Below are positions 9,350 to 16,539 of a DNA stretch of 64,000 bases, one piece after another; position 1 is the first letter of the stretch; every line of letters starts with the position of its first letter. Source of the stretch: UBA8389 sp035719105 (lineage in GTDB: Bacteria; Bacteroidota; Bacteroidia; Bacteroidales; UBA1402). The notes beneath the pieces were generated by a model that saw nothing but the letters and a program-made list of their open reading frames with translations, was not told the DNA's origin and did no database searches. The translations under genes and the position numbers were made by a program. The stretch lies in assembly GCA_035719105.1 (NCBI GenBank), contig DASTGN010000006.1, forward strand, positions 124,001 to 188,000, given 5' to 3'.

Positions 9350-10040
9350 TATCAACAAGCATAAATTTTTTCTGACGCAGATGCTCAAAGACATCTATTC
9401 CGATATCGAGCTGACAAATTGTCTCGGCTTCAAAGGTGGAACGGCATTGATGTTTTTTTATGATTTGCCCCGTTTTTCGGTCGATTTGGATTTCAATCTA
9501 CTCGACTTGGCAAAAGAAAAGTCGGTGTATGAAAAGGTGCGAAAAATCCTGTTGAAATATGGTAAAATATTTGACGAGGCAATGAAGTTCTACGGCCCGA
9601 TTATCGTACTGGATTACGGTATCGGCGAACGGAAATTGAAAATAGAAATATCCAACCGGCAGTGGGACAACCATTACGAAAGAAAAAACTTGCTGGGTAT
9701 CAATATGCAAGTGATGATTGCTCCAGATATGTTCGCTCATAAACTTTGCGCTTTACTAGACCGTGGAGAATTAACGAATCGTGATATCTTTGATAGTTGG
9801 TTCTTCATGCAGAATCAAACGCCGATAAACAAAGAGATTGTTGAAACCCGCATGGAAATGCCACTGGTTGATTACATGCAAAAATGTATCGACCATCTCG
9901 AAAGCATGAGTGACCGAGGTATTCTAAATGGTTTGGGTGAATTAATGGATGAGGATATGAAGAAATTCGTTCGGACAAAACTACGGACAGAAACCCTATC
10001 CCTGCTTCGGTTCTATAAAGAATTTCCGATTCTCGCATAG
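9342..10040 (+). CDS. AbiEii-like nucleotidyltransferase toxin
   Basis: This 232-residue protein has the signature of the AbiEii/AbiGii and MenT-like nucleotidyltransferases: GGTALMFFYDLPRFSVDLDFNL near residues 29-50, which holds the GG and D-x-D type metal-binding residues. Further family blocks are KIEIS and MFAHKLCALLDR...RDIFDSWFF. Known relatives transfer nucleotides to target RNA, often tRNA, and arrest growth, protecting against phage. The ATG at 9342 lies inside the antitoxin gene, so translation is coupled. The gene ends 87 bases before a terminator facing the other way, next to a tRNA-Val pair. Confidence 0.85.
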   Translation: MVNINKHKFFLTQMLKDIYSDIELTNCLGFKGGTALMFFYDLPRFSVDLDFNLLDLAKEKSVYEKVRKILLKYGKIFDEAMKFYGPIIVLDYGIGERKLKIEISNRQWDNHYERKNLLGINMQVMIAPDMFAHKLCALLDRGELTNRDIFDSWFFMQNQTPINKEIVETRMEMPLVDYMQKCIDHLESMSDRGILNGLGELMDEDMKKFVRTKLRTETLSLLRFYKEFPILA

Positions 10041-10126
10041 GGTGTTGGACCTGGAAATGCTCCTTTTTATCTTTATAATTATTTTGATTATTAGTATTAT
10101 CCCTTTTAAAATCCTTCGTGGGAAAT

Positions 10127-10160
10127 AAAAAAAAGTCTGCTAATCTACTGATTAACAGGC
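10127..10160 (-). terminator. Terminator of the tRNA-Val transcript
   Basis: Read on the minus strand there is a 9-base stem (CTGTTAATC, 10158-10150, with GATTAGCAG, 10145-10137, one G-U pair), a 4-base loop and then eight T residues (10134-10127). It lies about 50 bases beyond the second tRNA in the direction of transcription. Confidence 0.75.
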
Positions 10161-10210
10161 TCTATATTATTGTTTGGCTTTTGTTGTCTTTCGACCTTTT
10201 TGCCTTTCGG

Positions 10211-10285
10211 TGGGCGTTGAGGGATTCGAACCCCCGACCCTCTGCTTGTAAGGCAGATGCTCTGAACCAGCTGAGCTAAACGCCC
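10211..10285 (-). tRNA. tRNA-Val (anticodon TAC), canonical copy
   Basis: This 75-base cloverleaf has acceptor GGGCGTT/AACGCCC, U8 and A14, anticodon stem TCTGC/GCAGA with loop CTTACAA (anticodon at 10250-10248) and T-loop GTTCGAATC. The terminal CCA is not encoded. It is the second tRNA of a minus-strand pair, with promoter at 10456-10486 and terminator at 10127-10160. Confidence 0.95.
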
Positions 10286-10356
10286 TTTCGGGATGATTTT
10301 GAAAAAACGAAGCCCATTTTAAATACTCCACTTGCGTGTGTTTTTTTTGGACTCGG

Positions 10357-10431
10357 TGGGCGTTGAGGGATTCGAACCCCCGACCCTCTGCTTGTAAGGC
10401 AGATGCTCTGAACCAGCAGAGCTAAACGCCC
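10357..10431 (-). tRNA. tRNA-Val (anticodon TAC), copy with A14 replaced by U
   Basis: This copy is nearly identical to the tRNA at 10211-10285 and has the same anticodon (10396-10394). It differs in the D arm: position 14 (base 10418) is U instead of A. A14 normally makes the U8-A14 tertiary contact, so this copy may fold less well. It is the promoter-proximal tRNA of the pair. Confidence 0.92.
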
Positions 10432-10455
10432 CTACTTGTTTTTTCAAAAGCGCGA

Positions 10456-10486
10456 CAAAGATACTGCTAATTTTTACTCTCGCAAA
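10456..10486 (-). promoter_or_regulatory. Promoter of the tRNA-Val pair
   Basis: On the minus strand TTTG (10486-10483), a 19-base spacer and TATCTTTG (10463-10456) fit the phylum promoter pattern. The start of transcription would be about 20 bases before the first tRNA. Confidence 0.7.
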
Positions 10487-10560
10487 TTTTTGCAACCCAT
10501 TTTCAGGTGAGCTTTAAAAAAATTCCGCAAAAAAAACCATATTATGTCATTGAAATAATG

Positions 10561-10568
10561 TAATTTTG
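10561..10568 (+). promoter_or_regulatory. Possible -7 element upstream of purB
   Basis: TAATTTTG fits TAnnTTTG; no TTTG is seen at the expected upstream distance. It would give a leader of about 100 bases before the purB ATG at 10678. Confidence 0.4.
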
Positions 10569-10677
10569 TACCCTCTGTCGAATGAAGTATGATTAGGTGT
10601 GGCATCTCCTTTATGATGCGGTTTAAAAGGTTGTAACAAAGGTAGTGGCAGTGAATGCCAAACAAAAAACACAAAGA

Positions 10678-12021
10678 ATGAATTTGAATGATTTGACTGC
10701 TATTTCACCAGTCGATGGACGCTATCGTTCCAAAACCGATTCTCTTGCCGCGTATTTTTCTGAATTTGCCCTCATTCGTTACAGGGTTCAAGTCGAAATT
10801 GAGTATTTCATTGCTCTTTGCGAACTGCCACTTCCTCAACTTAAAGGTGTTGATATCCATGTGTTCACCCAGTTACGTGAGGTCTACAAAAACTTTACCT
10901 TGGACGATGCCCAAAAAATAAAGGACATTGAGAAAGTGACCAATCACGATGTCAAAGCCGTGGAGTACTTTCTGAAAGAAGTTTTCGATCGGCTTGATCT
11001 GAATGATTATAAGGAATTCATTCATTTTGGATTAACCTCTCAAGATATCAACAATACATCCATTCCACTTTCCATCAAAGAGGCGCTTGAATCGGTGTAC
11101 TATCCTGGTTTGCAGGATGTTATTGATGCTTTGGCAGCTCGTGCCCAAGAGTGGGAAAACGTTTCCATGTTAGCAAAAACTCATGGGCAACCTGCTTCAC
11201 CAACACGTTTGGGTAAAGAAATCCAGGTTTTTGTCAACCGCCTCAACAAACAACTGGATCAGTTGAAACAGATTCCTCATTCTGCCAAGTTTGGTGGAGC
11301 TACCGGCAATTTCAATGCCCACCACGTTGCCTATCCCAAAACGGACTGGAAAAAATTTGGTGAAACGTTTACTTCAAAACATCTTGGACTGGAACGTGAA
11401 GCATTCACCACCCAGATTTCAAATTACGACAACCTGGCAGCCCTGTTCGATGGCATGAAGCGTATCAACAATATCCTGATGGATATGAACCGAGACTTCT
11501 GGATGTACGTTTCGATGGAATATTTTAAACAAAAAATAAAAGCTGGCGAAGTTGGTTCTTCCGCCATGCCTCATAAGGTCAACCCCATTGATTTTGAGAA
11601 TTCAGAAGGCAATATCGGTGTGGCCAACGCTATTTTGGAACATTTATCGGCCAAACTACCGGTATCACGTCTTCAAAGGGATTTGACAGACTCAACCGTA
11701 CTTCGCAACGTCGGAGTACCTTTTGCGCACAGCCTGATTGCATTTCAAAGCAGTCTGAAAGGGCTCAATAAACTATTGATCAACGAGAACGCCTTGGAGG
11801 CGGATCTTGATAAGAACTGGGCCGTAGTGGCGGAAGGTATACAAACCATCTTGCGACGTGAAGGCTACCCTAAACCCTACGAAGCTTTGAAGGCTCTGAC
11901 TCGTACCAATGAGGCGATTACAGAAAAATCCATCAAAGCATTCATACAGGAATTGAACGTAAGCAATGCTGTGAAAGCAGAGCTTAGTTCGATAACCCCG
12001 CATAATTATACCGGGATTTAA
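10678..12021 (+). CDS. purB: Adenylosuccinate lyase
   Basis: PurB catalyses two purine steps: SAICAR to AICAR plus fumarate, and adenylosuccinate to AMP plus fumarate. I start it at ATG 10678 because MNLNDLTAISPVDGRY matches the E. coli-type N-terminus; the in-frame GTG at 10645 only adds eleven unlikely residues. The protein has 447 residues. The fumarase/aspartase superfamily signature GSSAMPHKVNP (about 293-303) has the catalytic serine in the SS pair, and TSQDINNT and KTHGQPASPT are substrate-binding segments. The length is normal for the family. It heads a plus-strand housekeeping run with an rluB-type gene, asnS and rnz; 45 bases separate it from the rluB-type gene. Confidence 0.96.
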   Translation: MNLNDLTAISPVDGRYRSKTDSLAAYFSEFALIRYRVQVEIEYFIALCELPLPQLKGVDIHVFTQLREVYKNFTLDDAQKIKDIEKVTNHDVKAVEYFLKEVFDRLDLNDYKEFIHFGLTSQDINNTSIPLSIKEALESVYYPGLQDVIDALAARAQEWENVSMLAKTHGQPASPTRLGKEIQVFVNRLNKQLDQLKQIPHSAKFGGATGNFNAHHVAYPKTDWKKFGETFTSKHLGLEREAFTTQISNYDNLAALFDGMKRINNILMDMNRDFWMYVSMEYFKQKIKAGEVGSSAMPHKVNPIDFENSEGNIGVANAILEHLSAKLPVSRLQRDLTDSTVLRNVGVPFAHSLIAFQSSLKGLNKLLINENALEADLDKNWAVVAEGIQTILRREGYPKPYEALKALTRTNEAITEKSIKAFIQELNVSNAVKAELSSITPHNYTGI

Positions 12022-12066
12022 TTTTTTTATCTTTCTCAAAACAATTTTCTTAAAATTCAAGTAAAA

Positions 12067-13674
12067 ATGACAGACAACGACAACTGGCAGAAAAAGCCTG
12101 ATGAAGGTGGATTTTCTGCACGCCGTGATGGCGATCGCAAACCTTTTGAAAACCGCGGAAATTCATCCGACAGACCCCGTTTCAACAACGAAGGCAGAAA
12201 CGGAAATTCTTTTGACAAACCCCGTCGCAGTTTTGGTGATCATTCCAACAGCGGCAACAGTTTTGACCGCCCCCGCCGTAATTTTGGCGATAGTGGCAAT
12301 AATTTCTCCGATCGCCCCCGTTTTGGTGGCAATTCGTTTGACAAGCCTCGCAGCTTCGGCAGCGATTCAGATAGACCTCGTCGCCCCTTCCAAAACGAAA
12401 GTGGCAATTCTTTCGATCGTCCCCGTCGTCCCTTCCAAAACGAAGGTGGAAACTCTTTTGATCGTCCTCGTCGTCCTTTCAACAGCGAAGGCGGTAACAG
12501 TTTTGACAAACCCCGTCGCAGCTTTGGCGACAGTGGAAACTCTTTTGATCGTCCACAGCGTTCCTTTGGTGATAACGACCGCGGCAACAGTTTTGACAAA
12601 CCCCGTCGCAGCTTCGGTGAAAATTCCGATCGCCCTCGTCCCAGCTTCAACAGAGAAGGTGGAGATCGTCCTCGGAACAACTTCGGAGATCGTTCAGACC
12701 GCCCACGCACCAGTTATGGTGATCGTCCTAGCTATGGTGATCGTCCCAGCCACGGTGATCGCCCCCGTTTTGGTGGAAACAACGAAGGTGGAGACCGTGG
12801 TGGATTTAGACCTCGCTTCAGCAATGGACCAACATTGCCCAGACCCGAACGCGAAGATGGTCGTCCACGTCGTCCACGCATTTCGAAGCCCTTCGACCAT
12901 GGTAAGCCTTTTGGTCGTCCTGCTGCTCCCAACTATCCAGTATTCATGGATCCGGACACCCCCGTTCGTCTAAACAAATTCTTAGCCAATGCCGGCATTT
13001 GCAGCCGTCGTGAAGCCGACGAATTCATCCAAGCCGGCGTAGTTCGTGTAAATGGAGAAGTAGTTTCTGAACTCGGAGTAAAAGTGAAGCCCACCGATAC
13101 CATCCTTTTCCACGATCAGGCTGTGAGCATTGAACATAAAATATACATTCTGCTTAATAAACCCAAAGATTGTGTCACCACTTCGGACGATCCACAGGAA
13201 CGGACCACGGTGATGGATCTCGTCAAGGGTGCTTGTGCCGAACGCATTTATCCTGTCGGCCGCCTGGACCGCAACACGACTGGTGTGCTGCTTTTGACCA
13301 ACGATGGCGATTTAGCATCGAAATTGACGCATCCCAAGTTCGAAAAACGGAAAATTTATCAAGCCACGCTAGACAAGAACATCGAACCAGAAGATATTCA
13401 GAAAATTCTGGACGGTATCAAACTTGAAGATTGCGAAGTGAAAGCAGACAATTGCAGCTATGTTGACGAAGAAAAAGGAAATGTAGTGGGCATCGAAATT
13501 CATACCGGTCAAAATCGTGTGGTTCGCCGCATTTTCGAGTCGTTAGGATACAAAGTGTTTAAATTGGACCGTGTATATTTTGCCGGTCTGACTAAAAAGA
13601 ATCTGCCCCGTGGAAAATGGCGTCACCTTTCCGAAAAGGAGGTTGGCCTACTTAAAATGGGTGCTTTTGTTTAA
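12067..13674 (+). CDS. rluB: RluB/RsuA-type 23S rRNA pseudouridine synthase with long Arg/Gly-rich N-terminus
   Basis: The enzyme converts a uridine of large-subunit rRNA to pseudouridine. The C-terminal part (about residues 295-535) is complete: an S4 RNA-binding domain (VRLNKFLANAGICSRREADEFI) and the catalytic domain with VGRLDRNTTG, where Asp401 is the catalytic aspartate, then GQNRVVRRIFESLGY. The first about 290 residues are a low-complexity tail of repeated NSFDRPRR or NSFDKPRRSFG units, probably disordered and RNA-binding. Such tails are seen on Bacteroidota members, but this one makes up more than half of the protein. The next gene, asnS, starts 9 bases downstream. The exact rRNA target is not readable. 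Confidence 0.9.
   Translation: MTDNDNWQKKPDEGGFSARRDGDRKPFENRGNSSDRPRFNNEGRNGNSFDKPRRSFGDHSNSGNSFDRPRRNFGDSGNNFSDRPRFGGNSFDKPRSFGSDSDRPRRPFQNESGNSFDRPRRPFQNEGGNSFDRPRRPFNSEGGNSFDKPRRSFGDSGNSFDRPQRSFGDNDRGNSFDKPRRSFGENSDRPRPSFNREGGDRPRNNFGDRSDRPRTSYGDRPSYGDRPSHGDRPRFGGNNEGGDRGGFRPRFSNGPTLPRPEREDGRPRRPRISKPFDHGKPFGRPAAPNYPVFMDPDTPVRLNKFLANAGICSRREADEFIQAGVVRVNGEVVSELGVKVKPTDTILFHDQAVSIEHKIYILLNKPKDCVTTSDDPQERTTVMDLVKGACAERIYPVGRLDRNTTGVLLLTNDGDLASKLTHPKFEKRKIYQATLDKNIEPEDIQKILDGIKLEDCEVKADNCSYVDEEKGNVVGIEIHTGQNRVVRRIFESLGYKVFKLDRVYFAGLTKKNLPRGKWRHLSEKEVGLLKMGAFV
12148..12775 (+). repeat. Degenerate in-frame repeat coding for the NSFDRPRR-type tail
   Basis: Units of roughly 36-54 bases code for NSFDKPRRSFGD, NSFDRPRRPFQNE and related blocks, repeated about ten times with later DRPSYG-type units. 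Neighbouring units share long identical stretches, so they could expand or contract by recombination. The units are coding and vary in length, unlike a CRISPR array. Confidence 0.85.
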
Positions 13675-13683
13675 ATGTAACAT

Positions 13684-15090
13684 ATGGAAAAACTGAAAAG
13701 AGACCGAGTAGTCGATGTGCTTAAGCGCGAGGACTTCGGTGTGATGGTGAATGTTAAAGGCTGGGTTCGTACCCGTCGTGGTAATAAGAATGTAAGCTTC
13801 ATCGCTCTAAATGACGGTTCCACGATAAACAATGTTCAAATTGTCGTTGACCTGACCAAGTTTGACGAAGAGTCCTTGAAAGCGGTGACCACAGGAGCAT
13901 GTCTTAGTGTGAACGGTTTGTTGGCCGAATCCATCGGTCAGGGACAAAAGGCTGAAATCCATGCTGCCGAAGTGGAAGTGTTGGGTGAAGCCGATCCGAA
14001 CACCTACCCGCTGCAGAAAAAGGGACATTCCTTAGAATATCTTCGTGAAATTGCCCACCTGCGTCCACGTACCAATACGTTCGGTGCCATCTTCCGGATG
14101 CGTCATCACATGTCTCAAGCCATTCATCGTTTCTTTCACGAACGCGGATTTTTCTATTTTCATGCTCCCATCATTACAGGATCTGATTGTGAAGGTGCCG
14201 GTCAAATGTTTCAGGTAACCACCATGAACCTGTACGATTTGAAAAAAGATGAGAACGGCAACATTGACTACAGCAACGATTTCTTCGGTAAGCAGACCAG
14301 CCTAACGGTTTCCGGTCAGTTGGAAGGAGAACTCGCAGCAATGTCCATGGGTTCCATCTATACCTTCGGACCGACCTTCCGTGCTGAAAATTCCAATACA
14401 CCCAGACATTTGGCTGAATTTTGGATGATTGAACCGGAAGTGGCGTTCAATGAAATCGAGGACAACATGGAGTTGGCTCAAGATTTCATTCAATATTGTG
14501 TGAAATGGGCGTTGGACAATTGTCAAGATGACTTGAATTTCTTGGCGTCGATGTACGACAAGGATTTGCTGGAAAGGTTGCAATTTGTCATTGACAACGA
14601 TTTTGTCCGTTTACCTTACACCAAAGGGGTGGAAATCTTGGAAGCTGCTGCGGCAAACGGTCGCAAGTTCGAGTTTCCCGTTTTCTGGGGCGCTGATCTG
14701 GCTTCTGAACACGAACGCTATTTAGTGGAAGAACATTTCAAAAAACCAGTCATACTGACCGATTATCCCAAGGAAATCAAGTCTTTCTATATGAAACAGA
14801 ACGACGATGGTAAAACGGTTCGTGCCATGGATGTGCTTTTCCCAAAAATCGGCGAAATCATTGGTGGTTCGCAACGTGAGGAATCATTGGAAAAACTGGC
14901 CCAACGTGCACAAGAAATGGGTGTGCCCCAAGCAGACATTTGGTGGTATCTCGAAACCCGTAAATTTGGTACAGCTCCGCACAGCGGATTCGGACTTGGC
15001 TTTGAACGCCTCATGCTTTTCGTTACGGGGATGTCTAACATCCGTGACGTCATACCTTTCCCAAGAACGCCGCGCAACGCGGAATTTTAA
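13684..15090 (+). CDS. asnS: Asparaginyl-tRNA synthetase
   Basis: AsnS charges tRNA-Asn with asparagine. The 468-residue protein has an N-terminal OB-fold anticodon-binding domain (VNVKGWVRTRRGNKNVSFIALNDGS) and a class II catalytic core. Motif 2 is FRAENSNTPRHLAEFWMIEPE and motif 3 is GFGLGFERLMLFVTG, near the C-terminus. AsnRS rather than AspRS is indicated by the NTPRHLAEFWMIE block. The length is normal. The ATG at 13684 follows the rluB-type stop by 9 bases, and the ribonuclease Z gene follows by 9 bases, consistent with an operon. Confidence 0.96.
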   Translation: MEKLKRDRVVDVLKREDFGVMVNVKGWVRTRRGNKNVSFIALNDGSTINNVQIVVDLTKFDEESLKAVTTGACLSVNGLLAESIGQGQKAEIHAAEVEVLGEADPNTYPLQKKGHSLEYLREIAHLRPRTNTFGAIFRMRHHMSQAIHRFFHERGFFYFHAPIITGSDCEGAGQMFQVTTMNLYDLKKDENGNIDYSNDFFGKQTSLTVSGQLEGELAAMSMGSIYTFGPTFRAENSNTPRHLAEFWMIEPEVAFNEIEDNMELAQDFIQYCVKWALDNCQDDLNFLASMYDKDLLERLQFVIDNDFVRLPYTKGVEILEAAAANGRKFEFPVFWGADLASEHERYLVEEHFKKPVILTDYPKEIKSFYMKQNDDGKTVRAMDVLFPKIGEIIGGSQREESLEKLAQRAQEMGVPQADIWWYLETRKFGTAPHSGFGLGFERLMLFVTGMSNIRDVIPFPRTPRNAEF

Positions 15091-15099
15091 TTCGAGCAA

Positions 15100-16014
15100 A
15101 TGGATCGCTTCGATCTACACATATTGGGTTGCGGGTCGGCATTGCCGACCCGTCGCCATTTGCCGGCAGCTCAGGTGCTGAACGTTCGGGACAAATTGTT
15201 CCTAATCGATTGCGGCGAAGGCACCCAACTCCAGTTTCGAAGCACCAAGCTCAACTACAACAAAATTTACGACATTTTTATTTCTCACTTGCATGGGGAC
15301 CATTGTTTCGGACTGATCGGTCTGATTTCGACCATGGGCATGTTGGGAAGAACGGCGCCGCTGACCATTCATGCTCATTCTGACCTGGAAAAAATGTTGC
15401 GACCGCAATTGGACTATTTTTGCAAGGGGATGGCTTATGAGATTCGGTTTGTACCGTTCGATCCTTCCACATACACCTTAATATATGAGGATAAATCGGT
15501 TCAAGTATTTACCTTGCCACTGAACCACCGCATTCCAACGGCTGGATTCTTGTTTAAGGAGCAGGAAAGACCTAGACACATCATTAAAGAAATGATTGAA
15601 TTCTACCATATACCGTTGAAGTCCATACCCGCCATCAAGCAAGGTCTGGATTTCACCACATCGGAAGGGGAAGTCATTTCAAATGCTCGACTTACCAAGC
15701 CCTCTGTCCCCAGCAAATCGTTTGCCTATTGTTCCGATACAGCCTATTCAAAGACGTTGATCCCTCTGATTCAGGGCGTTGATCTACTGTATCATGAAGC
15801 AACTTTTGATGAAATGGAAAAGGATAGGGCTAGAGAAACCTTTCATTCGACCGCTGCCACAGCTGGAAGAGTCGCTGCGGAAGCGAAGGTAAAGAAACTG
15901 GTCATCGGTCACTTTTCTGCACGATATGCCGATGAAAAATTGCTTTTGGAGCAAGCAAAGACCTTTTTTGAAAACACCGTGTTGGCCGACGAAAACCTCC
16001 TTTTTGAAATATAG
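15100..16014 (+). CDS. rnz: Ribonuclease Z (tRNA 3'-end processing)
   Basis: RNase Z removes the 3' trailer of tRNA precursors. The 304-residue protein is a metallo-beta-lactamase-fold member with the tRNase Z hallmarks: LGCGSALPT at the start, the zinc-binding HLHGDH motif (about 65-70), YCSDTAY, LYHEATF and a late GHFSARY. The length fits the bacterial short form. A processing role suits this genome region, since the tRNA-Val genes here do not encode CCA. It is the last gene of the purB-rluB-asnS-rnz run; a separate promoter for the next gene starts 9 bases after its stop. Confidence 0.94.
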   Translation: MDRFDLHILGCGSALPTRRHLPAAQVLNVRDKLFLIDCGEGTQLQFRSTKLNYNKIYDIFISHLHGDHCFGLIGLISTMGMLGRTAPLTIHAHSDLEKMLRPQLDYFCKGMAYEIRFVPFDPSTYTLIYEDKSVQVFTLPLNHRIPTAGFLFKEQERPRHIIKEMIEFYHIPLKSIPAIKQGLDFTTSEGEVISNARLTKPSVPSKSFAYCSDTAYSKTLIPLIQGVDLLYHEATFDEMEKDRARETFHSTAATAGRVAAEAKVKKLVIGHFSARYADEKLLLEQAKTFFENTVLADENLLFEI

Positions 16015-16023
16015 TTCTTTAAA

Positions 16024-16055
16024 TTTGGATATTCTGGCAAACTGCCATACCTTTG
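16024..16055 (+). promoter_or_regulatory. Promoter of the small secreted protein gene
   Basis: TTTG (16024-16027), a 20-base spacer and TACCTTTG (16048-16055) form a full match to the phylum pattern. Transcription should begin near 16062, which supports ATG 16074 and excludes the in-frame TTG at 16053. Confidence 0.75.
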
Positions 16056-16073
16056 AACCAATTAAATGAACAA

Positions 16074-16379
16074 ATGAAGAAGCTTGTCGCAATTATTTTT
16101 TTGGCTTTAATCGTTTTTGCTCCTCTGGCTGCCCAGAAGGGTGAGAAGGTTGTTGCTGCTGCTTCGACAGAAACAATTCTATCGGTCATTCAAACTGGAA
16201 AAGTGCTTCAGCTCCAAAACGCAACCGTTGGAGAAAAGTTGGAAGTGCTTAGCATTGTGGGCGTACGCATCGCCGAAAAGAAGATTGAAAGCTCCAACCA
16301 ATCCTTTACTTTGGAACTACCCAAAGGTTATTACATCGTCAAAATAGGCACGGCCGTTCGTAAAATTTCAGTAAAATAG
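16074..16379 (+). CDS. Small secreted protein resembling a stand-alone T9SS sorting domain
   Basis: The protein has 101 residues from ATG 16074: a clear signal peptide (MKKLVAIIFLALIVFAPLAAQ), about 20 residues of spacer, then about 60 residues with the layout of a T9SS type A sorting domain. That layout is strands with LEVLSIVGVRIAEKK, an ELPKGYYIVKI motif and a basic end KISVK. There is no cargo domain between signal and sorting-like domain. It could be a tiny surface protein, a decoy for the secretion machinery or an unrelated beta-sandwich. It has its own promoter and its own terminator, so it is a single-gene transcript. I do not recognise a named family. Confidence 0.7.
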   Translation: MKKLVAIIFLALIVFAPLAAQKGEKVVAAASTETILSVIQTGKVLQLQNATVGEKLEVLSIVGVRIAEKKIESSNQSFTLELPKGYYIVKIGTAVRKISVK

Positions 16380-16402
16380 ATTTTACGCTGTAAAAGTTGT
16401 CA

Positions 16403-16430
16403 AGCACTCGGTATCGGGTGCTTTTTTTTT
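16403..16430 (+). terminator. Rho-independent terminator after the small secreted protein
   Basis: An 8-base stem AGCACTCG/CGGGTGCT (16403-16410 with 16415-16422, one G-U pair) with loop GTAT is followed by a run of T to 16430. Confidence 0.9.
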
Positions 16431-16453
16431 GTAATTTTTCTCTGAAAAATTAC
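16431..16453. repeat. AT-rich inverted repeat between terminator and protease gene
   Basis: GTAATTTTTC, a 3-base loop and GAAAAATTAC form a perfect 10-base hairpin directly after the terminator T-run. It may act as a second terminator or as part of the regulatory region of the protease gene at 16540; no T-run follows it. Confidence 0.6.
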
Positions 16454-16539
16454 AAAAACATAATGATTTTATTTTTTTGTAATTCTTAAAATAGTATTTT
16501 AGCAACCATTTTATTAACCTGTAGGAAAAATCGATATTC

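Noticed and set aside
12240..12710. Long minus-strand frame and apparent repeat array opposite the pseudouridine synthase tail
   Set aside because: It is the mirror of the coding repeat on the plus strand. The units are in frame, unequal in length and without spacers, so neither a gene nor a CRISPR array.
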